Shown: positions 44,180 through 54,058 of the stretch, one piece after another
Numbering within the stretch: position 1 is the stretch's first letter
Layout: every line of letters begins with the position of its first letter
Assembly: GCF_024435075.2 (NCBI RefSeq)
Contig: NZ_JAMZEG020000001.1
Location: forward strand, 682,001-746,000
Length of the DNA stretch: 64,000 nucleotides
Direction of reading: 5' to 3'
Source of the DNA: Marinomonas maritima
GTDB taxonomy: Bacteria > Pseudomonadota > Gammaproteobacteria > Pseudomonadales > Marinomonadaceae
Notes under the pieces: generated by a model
The model's input: only the letters and a program-made list of their open reading frames with translations
What the model was told of the DNA's origin: nothing
Databases searched by the model: none
Translations under genes and position numbers: made by a program

Positions 44180-44583
44180 TGTTGACTAACGTAGAAGGCA
44201 AGTTTGATGGTTATCCTGATGAAGTGAAAACCATCATGTTAGGGATGCGGGAATTGATTTTATCCGTAGCACAAGACAATCAACTTGGTACCGTTGAAGA
44301 ATCGCTAAAATGGGGTGAGCCGAGCTATTATGTTAAAGGTGGCAGTCCAATAAGAATTGATTGGAAGCCCAAAGCACCAAACCAATATTACTTTTACTTT
44401 AACTGTAAAAGTACATTAGTTGATACCTTTCGAGAACTGTATTCCGATCAGTTTGAATTCGAAGGAAACCGCGCGATTGCGTTGAGACTGAATCAAGACG
44501 CCCCGCTTAATTGCCTACGGCATTGCATTGAAATAGCAATGACATACCAGAAAAATAAACATCTCCCCTTATTAGGGGCATAA
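44179..44583 (+). CDS. DUF1801 domain protein
   Basis: 134 aa. Seen: PDEVKTIMLGMRELILSVAQ, EESLKWGEPSYYVKGGSPIRIDWKPK, YYFYFNCKSTLVDTFRELY, the DUF1801 pattern (also YdhG-like). Unknown function. Its start overlaps the nudK stop (TAATG), so the two are translationally coupled. Confidence 0.82.
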   Translation: MLTNVEGKFDGYPDEVKTIMLGMRELILSVAQDNQLGTVEESLKWGEPSYYVKGGSPIRIDWKPKAPNQYYFYFNCKSTLVDTFRELYSDQFEFEGNRAIALRLNQDAPLNCLRHCIEIAMTYQKNKHLPLLGA

Positions 44584-44727
44584 CTTTCATTGTCTAATTG
44601 AATCGGCGCAGTAACGGACACTGCATTTCCCCAGCACCGCACCATTAGTGCCGTTTGCTGGTGACCTATACGCCTTATCCAATACATCTCACTTTTGAAT
44701 GGCTAAAACCATTTTTATTTGGGCGAC

Positions 44728-46254
44728 TTAACTTTGTCTACATTGCTGATAACAACTCGGTGATCTTGGGCAGACTGCGCCGCGTGAGCAGATCAGCCGA
44801 GCGTCGCTTTCTATGCCGCGCTCGACCCAGTTGATATTGAGGATTTTCGCCACGCTCATCAGGTCTTTTTTGATGCTTTTCGGAATGTGTGAAGATCCAC
44901 CGCCAGCAACGCATGCTTGCTTTAAATCATCAGCGATAGAAATAGCGTCTTTACCCTGCGCGTTTATTGCAGGGTTGAGGTCGATACCAGAGCAAAGTAC
45001 GTGGCTGTTGCCGGCAAGGTCTTGCACTTTGACGGATTCACACGCGTAAATGCGCGGTTCGTTACCGACATTAAGGATAGATATTTGCGCGGACGATCCA
45101 GTGCTCGGTTCGCTAATTTTTCGAAATACCGCCCAATGTTGGCAAGGGTCTTCCACCATGCTCATGTTTCCCCAAGGTAGAGGAATGCCATTTCCTCGGT
45201 ACACGGCTTTGAGTTTGCCTGGTGCGTAAGCGTCGAAATAATGCCAATGAGGGTAAGGCGAAGCGGCTGTCATACGGCGCATGGCAACGGATTCTGATAC
45301 GCCTGCCAATTGCGCGGTATTAATCTCATAACCATTGCGATCCAGCATGTGCCGGAACGGGACTTTTGGACAAAGCAGCGCACCAGCAAAAAAGCTACAT
45401 TCAAAATCTCGCCACGCGTGCAAAATATCTTGCGCGTCCATTCCTGAGGATTGCATTTTTGAATTTTGGGCTTGCAGGGGCGAAATTTCATTTCGGCCTG
45501 TGACCAATACATTTTTCATGCCGTCTTTGTCGTGCAGCACGGTATGCCCTATGTGTACCGCGAGATTGTATTTCAAACGCTGCGGTTGGGATTTCATTAT
45601 CTGATTAATGTAAATCGTGTTTGGTGGATCAAAGAAAGACGTCACGACATGGCTTTCATCAATGCCCATACTCTCTAAAATAGACAAAGGTGTTTTACGA
45701 AACCATTTGATCTGCAAACCCATTTGTTTGGTGATGGCGACAATCTCATCAAGACTTAATGGCAAGCGCTTAAGACCAACGTCTTCTGCCGCTCGCTCCA
45801 AATCGGGAAAGTGGTTCTGGTTATGTTCCTGATGGGCGCGGATTAGCAGGTGGGCGAACTGTCGACCGCTGGTGCCTGTTTGAGAAAGCATTTCTGGAAT
45901 GGCAATTTGCAATATTTCTTTGGAGAATAAAAAGTTTGGTTCTAGCGCCATGCCGCTGATACCCCCACCAGAGCCTTTCGATGGCGTAATGGCATCTTCT
46001 TCGGGAATATCATCTAAAAACCATTCGACATTTTTCTGAAAAACGCTGGCAATAACCTCCAAAACGTCTTCACTGGGAATACGTTTTCCTCTTTCTATCA
46101 TTGATAAATATGACACAGACGGCGCGGATTCTGCGTCGATTTTTATGCATCTTGAAGATAAGTCTTCCATCGTCAAACGGTTACGTTTACGCAGGTTGCG
46201 GATTTTTGTGCCCAAAAAATGGGCTTTGCGATTAAGGCTATTTTTATTTTTCAT
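44728..46254 (-). CDS. ScfR/RamB-type XRE regulator of carbon metabolism
   Basis: 508 aa. Seen: XRE helix-turn-helix at about residues 13-75 (LGTKIRNLRKRNRLTMEDLSSRC, SYLSMIERGKRIPSEDVLEVIASVF), a central ImmA/IrrE-like domain where the usual HExxH reads HIGHTVLH, and a C-terminal short-chain fatty-acyl regulator domain with Cys-rich end (CSRGAVCPRSPSCYQQC). Members such as RamB and ScfR control glyoxylate-shunt and propionate genes. Divergent from glcB-aceA, so a regulator of those genes is the likely role. Confidence 0.87.
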   Translation of the reverse strand: MKNKNSLNRKAHFLGTKIRNLRKRNRLTMEDLSSRCIKIDAESAPSVSYLSMIERGKRIPSEDVLEVIASVFQKNVEWFLDDIPEEDAITPSKGSGGGISGMALEPNFLFSKEILQIAIPEMLSQTGTSGRQFAHLLIRAHQEHNQNHFPDLERAAEDVGLKRLPLSLDEIVAITKQMGLQIKWFRKTPLSILESMGIDESHVVTSFFDPPNTIYINQIMKSQPQRLKYNLAVHIGHTVLHDKDGMKNVLVTGRNEISPLQAQNSKMQSSGMDAQDILHAWRDFECSFFAGALLCPKVPFRHMLDRNGYEINTAQLAGVSESVAMRRMTAASPYPHWHYFDAYAPGKLKAVYRGNGIPLPWGNMSMVEDPCQHWAVFRKISEPSTGSSAQISILNVGNEPRIYACESVKVQDLAGNSHVLCSGIDLNPAINAQGKDAISIADDLKQACVAGGGSSHIPKSIKKDLMSVAKILNINWVERGIESDARLICSRGAVCPRSPSCYQQCRQS

Positions 46255-46257
46255 TTT

Positions 46258-46297
46258 TGTAAAATTTACACTGTGTAATTCTTATTGTGAAATTTTA
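46258..46297. promoter_or_regulatory. Candidate operator for the ScfR-type regulator
   Basis: TGTAAAATTTACA (46258-46270) is a perfect palindrome four nt before the regulator's start codon, followed by TGTGTAATT and TGTGAAATTTTA (46286-46297), a near repeat. Such AT-rich TGTnAA words in a divergent control region suggest autoregulation and control of glcB. Binding not shown. Confidence 0.45.
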
Positions 46298-46399
46298 TCT
46301 TAGTTGCGCATAGACTATAAATCAAGCAAGCGAGAACGGTTTTCTCAGCGGCTAATTTGATAAAGATAAGAATAAAGCTCACTAAAGAAGGAAAGCGAG

Positions 46400-48589
46400 A
46401 TGAATATGCCCTTACCTAAAAATAACAGTCTGATCCACTCAGGGTTTTGCAACTTCATCAATGAAGAAGTGCTTCCCTTTCATACCATCGAGCCAACAAA
46501 ATTTTGGCAAGATTTAGAACAATTAATCTCTGATTTAGCGCCGATTAACCGCCAATTATTAACGACTCGCGATGTTATGCAGCAGCAGATTGACCAATGG
46601 CATCTTGCTCAAAAAGGTCAGCCAATGGACATTCAAGCGTATGAGGATTTTTTACGTGAGATAGGTTACTTGGTAGAAGAGGGAGACGATTTCACCATCA
46701 TGACGGATAACGTGGACGATGAAATTGCGACGCTTGCAGGACCGCAATTAGTTGTGCCAGTAAAGAACGCACGTTTTGCTCTGAATGCGGCGAATGCTCG
46801 CTGGGGCAGTTTGTATGATGCTTTTTATGGCACCGATGTGATTGCAAAAACTACTGGGCTTGAAACCAATAAAGGCTATAACGCTGCACGTGGTGAACAG
46901 GTGATTGCTAAAGCCAAAGCCTTTTTGGATGACGCATTTCCTCTTGAAAGTGGTTCTCATAAAGACGTGAGTAGTTATGTGGTTTATTACCACCATCTGC
47001 TGGCTTTCTTTGACGATGGAAGCCAAACCGGTTTGAAACAACCTTCTCAGCTGGTGGCGGTTAATGGTCAGCGCAGCGACCCTGAAGCGGTCTTATTGAA
47101 AAATAACGGCTTGCACGTAGAGATCCATTTTGATCGTAACGGCCAAAATGGTGTGAAAGATAAAGCCAACATTAATGACATTGTTATTGAGTCCGCACTG
47201 AGCGCCATTATTGACTGCGAAGACTCCGTTGCGGCTGTCGATGCTGAAGACAAAATTGATGTTTACCGCAACTGGTTGGGTTTGATGCAAGGCACGCTAG
47301 AAGCCAGCTTCGAGAAAGATGGACAAACGCAGACGCGTCGTATGAACCCTGATCGCTGCTTTACGGATTTGCATAACAAAGAGTACCGCTTGCATGGTCG
47401 TTCTCTATTATTGGTTCGAAATGTTGGCCACCTAATGGAATGCGATTTGATGCAGGACGAACTGGGCAATTTTGTACCAGAAGGCATCATGGATGCGGTG
47501 GTAACGGCTTTAATCGGAGCGTTGGATTTACAGCGTAACGAAGGCATACGAAACAGTCGCGCCGGCAGTATTTATATTGTTAAACCTAAGATGCATGGAC
47601 CCGATGAAGTGGCGTTCAGTTGTGAGCTGTTTGGTCGTGTAGAGCAGATGTTGGGCTTGCCAAAAAATACCATCAAGATCGGCATTATGGATGAAGAACG
47701 TCGCACGACGTTGAACCTAAAAGAGTGTATTCGTCAGGCCAAATCGCGCGTGTTTTTCATCAATACCGGCTTTTTGGATCGCACTGGTGACGAGATTCAT
47801 ACCAGTATGCAAGCCGGACCATTTTTGCCAAAAGATCAGATTAAAAATCAGCCTTGGATTCAAGCGTATGAAAATCGCAACGTAGACATCGGCTTGCAGT
47901 GTGGTTTGCCGGGTAAAGCACAGATTGGTAAAGGCATGTGGGCCATGCCAGATGAAATGGCGGCGATGATGGAAGCGAAAATTGCGCACCCAAAAGCAGG
48001 CGCCAACACGGCTTGGGTGCCTTCCCCTACTGCGGCGACGCTGCATGCGCTGCATTACCATCAAATAAATGTGTTTGACGTGCAGGAGCGAATTAAGTCG
48101 CGTCCTAAAGCGAATCTAACAGATTTGCTCACGATTCCGACCATTCCTCACAACTTGACCTTATCAAACCAAGTGATTGAGCGAGAAGTTGAGAACAATG
48201 TACAAGGCTTGTTGGGCTATGTAGTGCGCTGGGTAGAAGCGGGTGTTGGTTGCTCCAAAGTGCCAGACATCAATAACGTGGGTTTGATGGAAGATCGCGC
48301 CACCTTACGTATCTCCAGCCAACATTTAGCTAATTGGCTGCTGCATGGAATTTGCGATAAAGCACAGGTAGATAACGTGATGCAGCGCATGGCCGTCGTT
48401 GTTGATGAGCAAAACAAAAACACCCAAGGCTATCGCCCGATGATGTCTCATGAATCAAAGAATACCGGGTCATCAAGCCTCGCGTTCAAAGCAGCACAAG
48501 ACTTGATTTACAAAGGTGTTATTCAGCCTAACGGTTACACCGAGCCATTGCTTCATGCTTATCGCGTGCAGATGAAAGAAACGAGTTAA
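46400..48589 (+). CDS. glcB: Malate synthase G
   Basis: 729 aa. Condenses glyoxylate and acetyl-CoA to malate. Seen: LEQLISDLAPINRQLL, VPVKNARFALNAANARWGSLYDA, IESALSAIIDCEDSVAAVDAEDK (catalytic region), RVFFINTGFLDRTGDEIHTSMQAGPFL and GLPGKAQIGKGMWAMPDEM, characteristic of the single-chain G isoform. AAGGAAAG precedes ATG 46400. First gene of the glyoxylate pair; aceA follows. Confidence 0.96.
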   Translation: MNMPLPKNNSLIHSGFCNFINEEVLPFHTIEPTKFWQDLEQLISDLAPINRQLLTTRDVMQQQIDQWHLAQKGQPMDIQAYEDFLREIGYLVEEGDDFTIMTDNVDDEIATLAGPQLVVPVKNARFALNAANARWGSLYDAFYGTDVIAKTTGLETNKGYNAARGEQVIAKAKAFLDDAFPLESGSHKDVSSYVVYYHHLLAFFDDGSQTGLKQPSQLVAVNGQRSDPEAVLLKNNGLHVEIHFDRNGQNGVKDKANINDIVIESALSAIIDCEDSVAAVDAEDKIDVYRNWLGLMQGTLEASFEKDGQTQTRRMNPDRCFTDLHNKEYRLHGRSLLLVRNVGHLMECDLMQDELGNFVPEGIMDAVVTALIGALDLQRNEGIRNSRAGSIYIVKPKMHGPDEVAFSCELFGRVEQMLGLPKNTIKIGIMDEERRTTLNLKECIRQAKSRVFFINTGFLDRTGDEIHTSMQAGPFLPKDQIKNQPWIQAYENRNVDIGLQCGLPGKAQIGKGMWAMPDEMAAMMEAKIAHPKAGANTAWVPSPTAATLHALHYHQINVFDVQERIKSRPKANLTDLLTIPTIPHNLTLSNQVIEREVENNVQGLLGYVVRWVEAGVGCSKVPDINNVGLMEDRATLRISSQHLANWLLHGICDKAQVDNVMQRMAVVVDEQNKNTQGYRPMMSHESKNTGSSSLAFKAAQDLIYKGVIQPNGYTEPLLHAYRVQMKETS

Positions 48590-48667
48590 GCGAGCGAATT
48601 GAAAAAGTTTAAACATTTGAGCGTTACAAATTGATTAATTTAGACAACCTAAAAAGTGAGAAATGCT

Positions 48668-50269
48668 ATGCAAACTTATAACAATAAAACCCAGCAAGCG
48701 AGTAATACAATCAATCAACAAGGCCCAACGTGGGCGGCAATGAACCCTGAGTTTGTGGCTAGAATGCAATTGCAAAACCGCTTTAATACGGGTTTAGATA
48801 TCGCCAAATACACCGCTAAAATTATGCGTGAAGACATGGCTAGTTACGACAAAGACTCAGCAAATTACACTCAGTCTTTGGGTTGCTGGCATGGTTTTAT
48901 CGGTCAACAGAAAATGATTTCGATTAAGAAACATTTTGGCACTACACGCAGTCGTTACTTGTACTTGTCAGGTTGGATGGTCGCGGCGATGCGCTCTGAA
49001 TTTGGACCTTTGCCGGACCAGTCTATGCATGAAAAAACCTCAGTGCCAGCCTTGATCGAAGAATTATATACTTTCTTGAAGCAGGCCGATGCTCGTGAAC
49101 TACAGCATCTATTCAAAGAAATGGATGACGCAAGAGAAGCAGGTGACCAAGTCCGCGAGCAAGCAGCGCAGAATAAAATTGATAACTTTGAAACGCACGT
49201 TGTACCTATAATCGCAGACATTGATGCCGGCTTTGGCAACGAAGAAGCCACTTATCTGTTGGCGAAAAAGATGATTGAAGCAGGCGCTTGCTGTATTCAG
49301 ATCGAAAACCAAGTGTCGGACGCGAAACAATGCGGACATCAAGATGGTAAAGTAACCGTGCCCCACGAAGACTTTTTGGCGAAAATTAACGCAGTGCGTT
49401 ATGCCTTTATGGAGCTGGGTGTAGACGATGGTGTCATCGTTGCGCGTACTGATTCTTTGGGTGCAGGTTTGACGCAAAAGATCCCAGTTTCACAAACGGC
49501 TGGTGATTTGGCTGAGCAATACAATGCTTTTATAGACGGTGAAGAAGTGACGTCTCTTGAGCAAATGAAATCTGGCGATATGGCGATCAAACTGGGCGAT
49601 CGTTTGATTAAGCCAACTCGCTTAGCGAATGGTTTGGTGCGTTTTAAACCGAATACCGGTGAAGACCGCGTGGTATTGGATTGCATTACGTCTTTGCAAA
49701 ACGGAGCAGACTTATTGTGGATCGAAACGGAAAAGCCACACATAGGCCAAATCGCGTCGATTGTGAATCGTATTCGTGACGTGATGCCAAATGCCAAATT
49801 GGTTTATAACAACAGCCCATCATTTAACTGGACGCTTAACTTCCGTCAGCAAGTGTTTGATGCATGGTTAGCGGAAGGCAAGGACGTAGCGCAATATCAA
49901 CGTGAGAAATTGATGTCACAAGACTATGACGCCACACCATTGGCGGCCGAAGCAGATGAGCGCATTCGTTGTTTCCAAAAAGACGCCGCGGCGCAAGCGG
50001 GTATCTTCCATCATTTGATTACCTTGCCTACTTATCATACTGCGGCATTGTCTACGGATAATTTAGCGAAAGATTACTTTGGTGAAATGGGTATGTTGGG
50101 CTATGTAAAAGAAGTTCAGCGTAAAGAAATTCGTCAAGGCTTAGCCTGTGTGAAGCACCAAGACATGTCTGGATCAAACATGGGTGATGATCACAAAGAG
50201 TACTTTTCTGGAGCGCAAGCGCTTAAAGCGTCAGGCAAAGACAATACAATGAATCAATTCGCGGTCTGA
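48668..50269 (+). CDS. aceA: Isocitrate lyase (large, 530-aa type)
   Basis: 533 aa from ATG 48668, with GTGAG seven nt upstream; the upstream GTG at 48656 is part of that site. Splits isocitrate to glyoxylate and succinate. Seen: SLGCWHGFIGQQKM, PIIADIDAGFGNEEATYLLAK (metal-binding Asp), SDAKQCGHQDGKVTVPHEDF (catalytic KxCGH) and NSPSFNWTLNF. It belongs to the long group of Pseudomonas-like enzymes, not the 430-aa E. coli type. 78 nt after glcB. Confidence 0.96.
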   Translation: MQTYNNKTQQASNTINQQGPTWAAMNPEFVARMQLQNRFNTGLDIAKYTAKIMREDMASYDKDSANYTQSLGCWHGFIGQQKMISIKKHFGTTRSRYLYLSGWMVAAMRSEFGPLPDQSMHEKTSVPALIEELYTFLKQADARELQHLFKEMDDAREAGDQVREQAAQNKIDNFETHVVPIIADIDAGFGNEEATYLLAKKMIEAGACCIQIENQVSDAKQCGHQDGKVTVPHEDFLAKINAVRYAFMELGVDDGVIVARTDSLGAGLTQKIPVSQTAGDLAEQYNAFIDGEEVTSLEQMKSGDMAIKLGDRLIKPTRLANGLVRFKPNTGEDRVVLDCITSLQNGADLLWIETEKPHIGQIASIVNRIRDVMPNAKLVYNNSPSFNWTLNFRQQVFDAWLAEGKDVAQYQREKLMSQDYDATPLAAEADERIRCFQKDAAAQAGIFHHLITLPTYHTAALSTDNLAKDYFGEMGMLGYVKEVQRKEIRQGLACVKHQDMSGSNMGDDHKEYFSGAQALKASGKDNTMNQFAV

Positions 50270-50307
50270 TTAAACGAATAATAATCTGATTGTATTGATA
50301 TCAAAGG

Positions 50308-50338
50308 CCAGCAGTCTTCCCCCTGCTGGTCTTTTTTA
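50308..50338 (+). terminator. Terminator after aceA
   Basis: CCAGCAG, loop TCTTCCCC, CTGCTGG, then TCTTTTTT. It closes the glcB-aceA unit. Confidence 0.88.
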
Positions 50339-50447
50339 TTGGAAACGTTTTTTTAATTCGAGGTCATCAAACCGTCATGGCTAGCCTTTATCTTATGGTG
50401 AAAATAATCAAAGCACGGCAGTGCTATCACATTAATAGGGGTTGAAA

Positions 50448-51866
50448 ATGACGGGTAAGATTTGGTTGGTTAGTTTGATTTCAATTGGTGTTTTATCGGG
50501 TTGTGCAAATAATGCAATGACGCAAGCGGCACCTAGTTTTGTGGATAATGTTTCGAAGCAGGGGAGTGAATTGCCTTATTCTGTATTGCGTGGGGACCTT
50601 ATTGATAGCAAAACCAATCAGCCCTTTGACATTCGTAATGGTGGTTTTGGCTCTGCGATGACGGTGAATCCGAACCAATCGAATCAGTTTTACGCATTAA
50701 CCGATCGTGGTCCAAACGCGAATTACACGGGCGAATACGGTAAAGGGAAAAGCTTCCCTGTAGCTTCTTATACGCCACGTATTGGTTTGTTCGAAGTAGA
50801 ATCTGATGGCTCTATTTCTATGGTAAGAAGTATTTTACTCAAACGCCCAGAAGGCAGTTTAATCTCTGGTTTACCGAATACGTCTGCATTAGGTGGCACG
50901 GGTGAAACGCCGTATCATTCCAATGGACAACCCGTTTTAATGAATGACAGTAAACCTTATGACAAGGACACGAATCCTATTAAATTGGATGATTACGGTT
51001 TAGATGGTGAAGGTTTAGTCGCGCTAAAAGATGGTACATTTTGGGTGAGTGATGAGTATGGTCCCCATATTGTTCACTTTGATAGTAATGGCGTAGAAAT
51101 CGGCCGAATTAACGCGTTTAAAAACGATACTCGCAATGTGTTCCATTTACCTGCCGTATTCCAACATCGTCGGGCGAATCGTGGAATGGAAGGTTTAGCC
51201 ATTTCGCCAGATGAAACCACCTTGGTGGGTATTATGCAGTCGACCATGAAAAATCCAGATAAAGCGGCTCAAAAGGGCAACTTGACTCGTATCGTAACAG
51301 TGAACTTAACGGATGGTAATACTGAGCAATACTTATACCGCCAAGAAAAAGCCGAAAATGCAAATTCTGAGATTTCTACGTTGACCGCTAATCAATTTTT
51401 GGTCATTGAACGTGATGGCAGCTTCTTATTAGGTGGACCAAATGGTGAGTCTAAAGCCAACCCAAAGGCTCAGAAGCATGTGTATCGTATTGACTTAAGT
51501 ACCGGTACACCGCTTTCTAGTGTTGCTTTATCGAGTTCTATCAAGCGAGATGAGAGTCACGGCTTGATGATTGATGGATTGACCTTAGAGCAATTCGCCA
51601 ACACATATGGTTGGGATGCATTAGCAGAAAAAGGCATTAAACCGGTCAGTAAAGCGCTGGTGATCGACATGGTAAAAGCCGTTTCTTATCCACATGATAA
51701 AATGGAAGGCTTGTGGGTGATTGATGGCCATCACCTTGGTGTATTAAACGATGACGATTTTGCGACTTGGTCGACGAAAGGCAAACTAGAGCAAAAGCAT
51801 CTTGATAGTCATACTATTGATTCGAATCGACTTTATATTATTAACGCCGATCTGATGGGCAATTAG
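50448..51866 (+). CDS. Esterase-like activity of phytase family lipoprotein
   Basis: 472 aa from ATG 50448 with AGGGG six nt upstream. Lipoprotein signal: helix then LSGC with Cys19 as the acylated residue, so it is exported and anchored. Seen: beta-propeller phytase-esterase-like sequence (GFGSAMTVNPNQSNQFYALTDRGPNANY, GLDGEGLVALKDGTFWVSDEYGPHIVHFDSNG, NRGMEGLAISPDETTLVGIMQ). Probably hydrolyses a phosphoester or carboxyl ester outside the inner membrane. Confidence 0.85.
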   Translation: MTGKIWLVSLISIGVLSGCANNAMTQAAPSFVDNVSKQGSELPYSVLRGDLIDSKTNQPFDIRNGGFGSAMTVNPNQSNQFYALTDRGPNANYTGEYGKGKSFPVASYTPRIGLFEVESDGSISMVRSILLKRPEGSLISGLPNTSALGGTGETPYHSNGQPVLMNDSKPYDKDTNPIKLDDYGLDGEGLVALKDGTFWVSDEYGPHIVHFDSNGVEIGRINAFKNDTRNVFHLPAVFQHRRANRGMEGLAISPDETTLVGIMQSTMKNPDKAAQKGNLTRIVTVNLTDGNTEQYLYRQEKAENANSEISTLTANQFLVIERDGSFLLGGPNGESKANPKAQKHVYRIDLSTGTPLSSVALSSSIKRDESHGLMIDGLTLEQFANTYGWDALAEKGIKPVSKALVIDMVKAVSYPHDKMEGLWVIDGHHLGVLNDDDFATWSTKGKLEQKHLDSHTIDSNRLYIINADLMGN

Positions 51867-51902
51867 TGACTTTAGATTAGGCTTTATGACGTTGAGTAAA
51901 GT

Positions 51903-51933
51903 AAAAAGGAATGCCGCAGTGCATTCCTTTTTT
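51903..51933 (+). terminator. Terminator after the lipoprotein gene
   Basis: AAAAAGGAATGC, loop CGCAGT, GCATTCCTTTTTT. Confidence 0.9.
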
Positions 51934-52069
51934 ATGATGAGCAGTTTCTATTAATTTGATTTAGCTCATCACTCGACTCTGTACTAAGATTAAAAATTCA
52001 GTACATTATCCGCCATGGTATTGTTCCTTTCATTCACCTTGTTGTGGCGTTTGCCCTAAGAAAGATAGT

Positions 52070-52549
52070 ATGAGTTTAGATTCGTTATTTTCTATTGCTC
52101 CCTATAGTTGGGGAGCGATTTTTACCTCTGTTTTTTGTGGCGTTATTGTTGGTTTAGAACGGCAGCTGAGAGGTAAGCCAGTGGGTATTCGAACCTCGGC
52201 TTTGATCGTCTTGGGAACCTATGTGTTTATTGCGTCGTCAATGTTTGTTGCTGCTGACATTACAGATCCATCTAGGATAATAGGGCAGGTGATTACGGGG
52301 ATTGGTTTCCTTGGTGCTGGGGTGATGCTTTCAAAAGATGGAGCCGTCATCGGAGTGACTTCTGCTGCAACTATTTGGTCGCTTGCTTCCGTCGGTGTGT
52401 GTATTGCCATTGTCGATTCTTATGTGGCTATCAAACTGTCTCTCATCTTGGTTGCTATTTTATATGGAGTGGATCTTTTGGAAGAATATTCGTCTGCTTT
52501 TACTCGAGGAGTGCATTCAAAGTACAGTAGCTGGCGTAAAAGAAACTAA
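52070..52549 (+). CDS. MgtC/SapB family membrane protein
   Basis: 159 aa with four helices. Seen: FCGVIVGLERQLRGKPVGIRTSALIVLGTYVFI, GQVITGIGFLGAGVMLSKDGAVIGVTSAATIWSLASVGV, the MgtC signature including GLERQ and GIGFLGAG. It ends without the cytoplasmic C-terminal ACT-like part of Salmonella MgtC, so it is the short SapB form. Role in magnesium or ATPase homeostasis is possible. The start ATG 52070 lacks a strong ribosome site. Confidence 0.88.
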   Translation: MSLDSLFSIAPYSWGAIFTSVFCGVIVGLERQLRGKPVGIRTSALIVLGTYVFIASSMFVAADITDPSRIIGQVITGIGFLGAGVMLSKDGAVIGVTSAATIWSLASVGVCIAIVDSYVAIKLSLILVAILYGVDLLEEYSSAFTRGVHSKYSSWRKRN

Positions 52550-52747
52550 GACGCACTATTGTTTTATCCTATTAGAAATAGAGACCTAAGTGATGTCGTA
52601 ATGTGAGTCAGTAGTAATCAAGATAAAATGAATTTTGATGAAACTAATGCCAATTGCCCCAGCATTTATTGCGTGCTTAGCCCTCCTTAAAAACACCTTT
52701 GTTTATATATTTATAACTATTGGATTGTTCTCTTTTGGTTGTGTGCT

Positions 52748-53785
52748 CTATTCGGACAGTTCTACGCAATTTCGTCCTTTGTCTTTGCCTCTATAAAGTG
52801 CTTTGTCCGCTCGTTTTATCATTTTAAGTGCATTGTCATGTTGGCCACGGCTATCGGTTACACCTAATGTGATGGTGATAGGAAGATTGAAATCACTGAA
52901 TTTTTGTTTAGATATCACATTTTTAAGGTCATCAGCGATGAGTGCAGCCTGATTCTTTGTGGTATTTGGGAGAATGACAATAAACTCTTCACCACCAAAC
53001 CGAGCAATGATGTCGCGCTTTCTCAGTGTGCTTGAAAGAATATTAGCGACTTCAATTAAACATATATCTCCAACGTCATGTCCGTATCTATCATTTATTT
53101 TTTTAAAGTAGTCAATATCAATTAGGATAAGACTTAAAGGTGAAGAGGCAATCGCTGTCTCCTCTAGCTCTTTGCTAAAGAGGGTGTTTAAGCCGCGTCT
53201 GTTAAGTAATCCAGTCAGTGGGTCTAGAGTGTTTTCTTCTTTGAGTTGCTTGGTTACTTCAGTGTAGCGTTGAAGAAAGAAGTGCCCAAAAAAAGCACTT
53301 AAAATAATGGAAATAGTAAGCCAAAAGCCACGAGCCGTAGACATCTCTTTGGAATAGACTCCGCCAGTTAAGTCTACAATATACTCACTAAATATGGTCG
53401 CCAAAATAGTACCTGCCACGAGGGTAATTGTAAGAGCCAAAGATTCACGATGCCCACCGAGAAGCGCTGCCAAAATTGGATAAAGTGGCAAAAAGTAGAC
53501 CATTTGGCTATTAACACCACCGGATATTGCAAGAGTAGGAAGGATAATAATAAGGGCGATTAATAAAGAGAGGGTAGTCTCCCATTTTGGAAATAGGTTA
53601 AATCGCACTACAAAATAAAATCCAGTAATTAAAAATAACTCGGCAATACCAATCCACATAAAATAAATCGGCAAATCAATAAAGAAGGGTCTACAAATCA
53701 GCGAAAATACGATGGTAGTAAAGACGAGTTCTATGATTCTCAGAGTGAACTTATGGCTGAGTTCGGTTTGGATATTGTTAGACAT
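52748..53785 (-). CDS. Membrane diguanylate cyclase (GGDEF)
   Basis: 345 aa. Seen: five or six N-terminal helices (about 15-175, MASE-like sensor), then DPLTGLLNRRGL (residues about 186-197), IDIDYFKKINDRYGHDVGD, RKRD followed five residues later by GGEEF, so a canonical inhibitory I-site (RxxD) and an active GGEEF centre are both present, and KMIKRADKALYRGKDKGRN. Makes cyclic di-GMP. Single gene. Confidence 0.93.
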   Translation of the reverse strand: MSNNIQTELSHKFTLRIIELVFTTIVFSLICRPFFIDLPIYFMWIGIAELFLITGFYFVVRFNLFPKWETTLSLLIALIIILPTLAISGGVNSQMVYFLPLYPILAALLGGHRESLALTITLVAGTILATIFSEYIVDLTGGVYSKEMSTARGFWLTISIILSAFFGHFFLQRYTEVTKQLKEENTLDPLTGLLNRRGLNTLFSKELEETAIASSPLSLILIDIDYFKKINDRYGHDVGDICLIEVANILSSTLRKRDIIARFGGEEFIVILPNTTKNQAALIADDLKNVISKQKFSDFNLPITITLGVTDSRGQHDNALKMIKRADKALYRGKDKGRNCVELSE

Positions 53786-54058
53786 GATAATGTGAAGTTG
53801 TTCCTGATACGGTTAATAGCAATGATTATTATTTTTCTATTTGATTGTTTAGTAAACATATTATTGATTGATCATACCCTAGATTCAAAGACTTATTAGT
53901 ATCTTTCCTATTATTTTCAGTGTCGAGCGTGAGTGTTGTTACCGAGGAAAGAAGACAAAATTCAGCAAGTTCTTCGAAAGTGGAGAAGACTCAGTAAATT
54001 AGATAGAGCAGTATGTTAGATTGACTGACTACACTGTTTTTGTTGTAAGGAGTATTTT

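Noticed and set aside
52638..52796. 52-codon hydrophobic ORF on the plus strand
   Set aside because: Overlaps the 3' end of the diguanylate cyclase gene, has no ribosome site and no known homology; could be chance.
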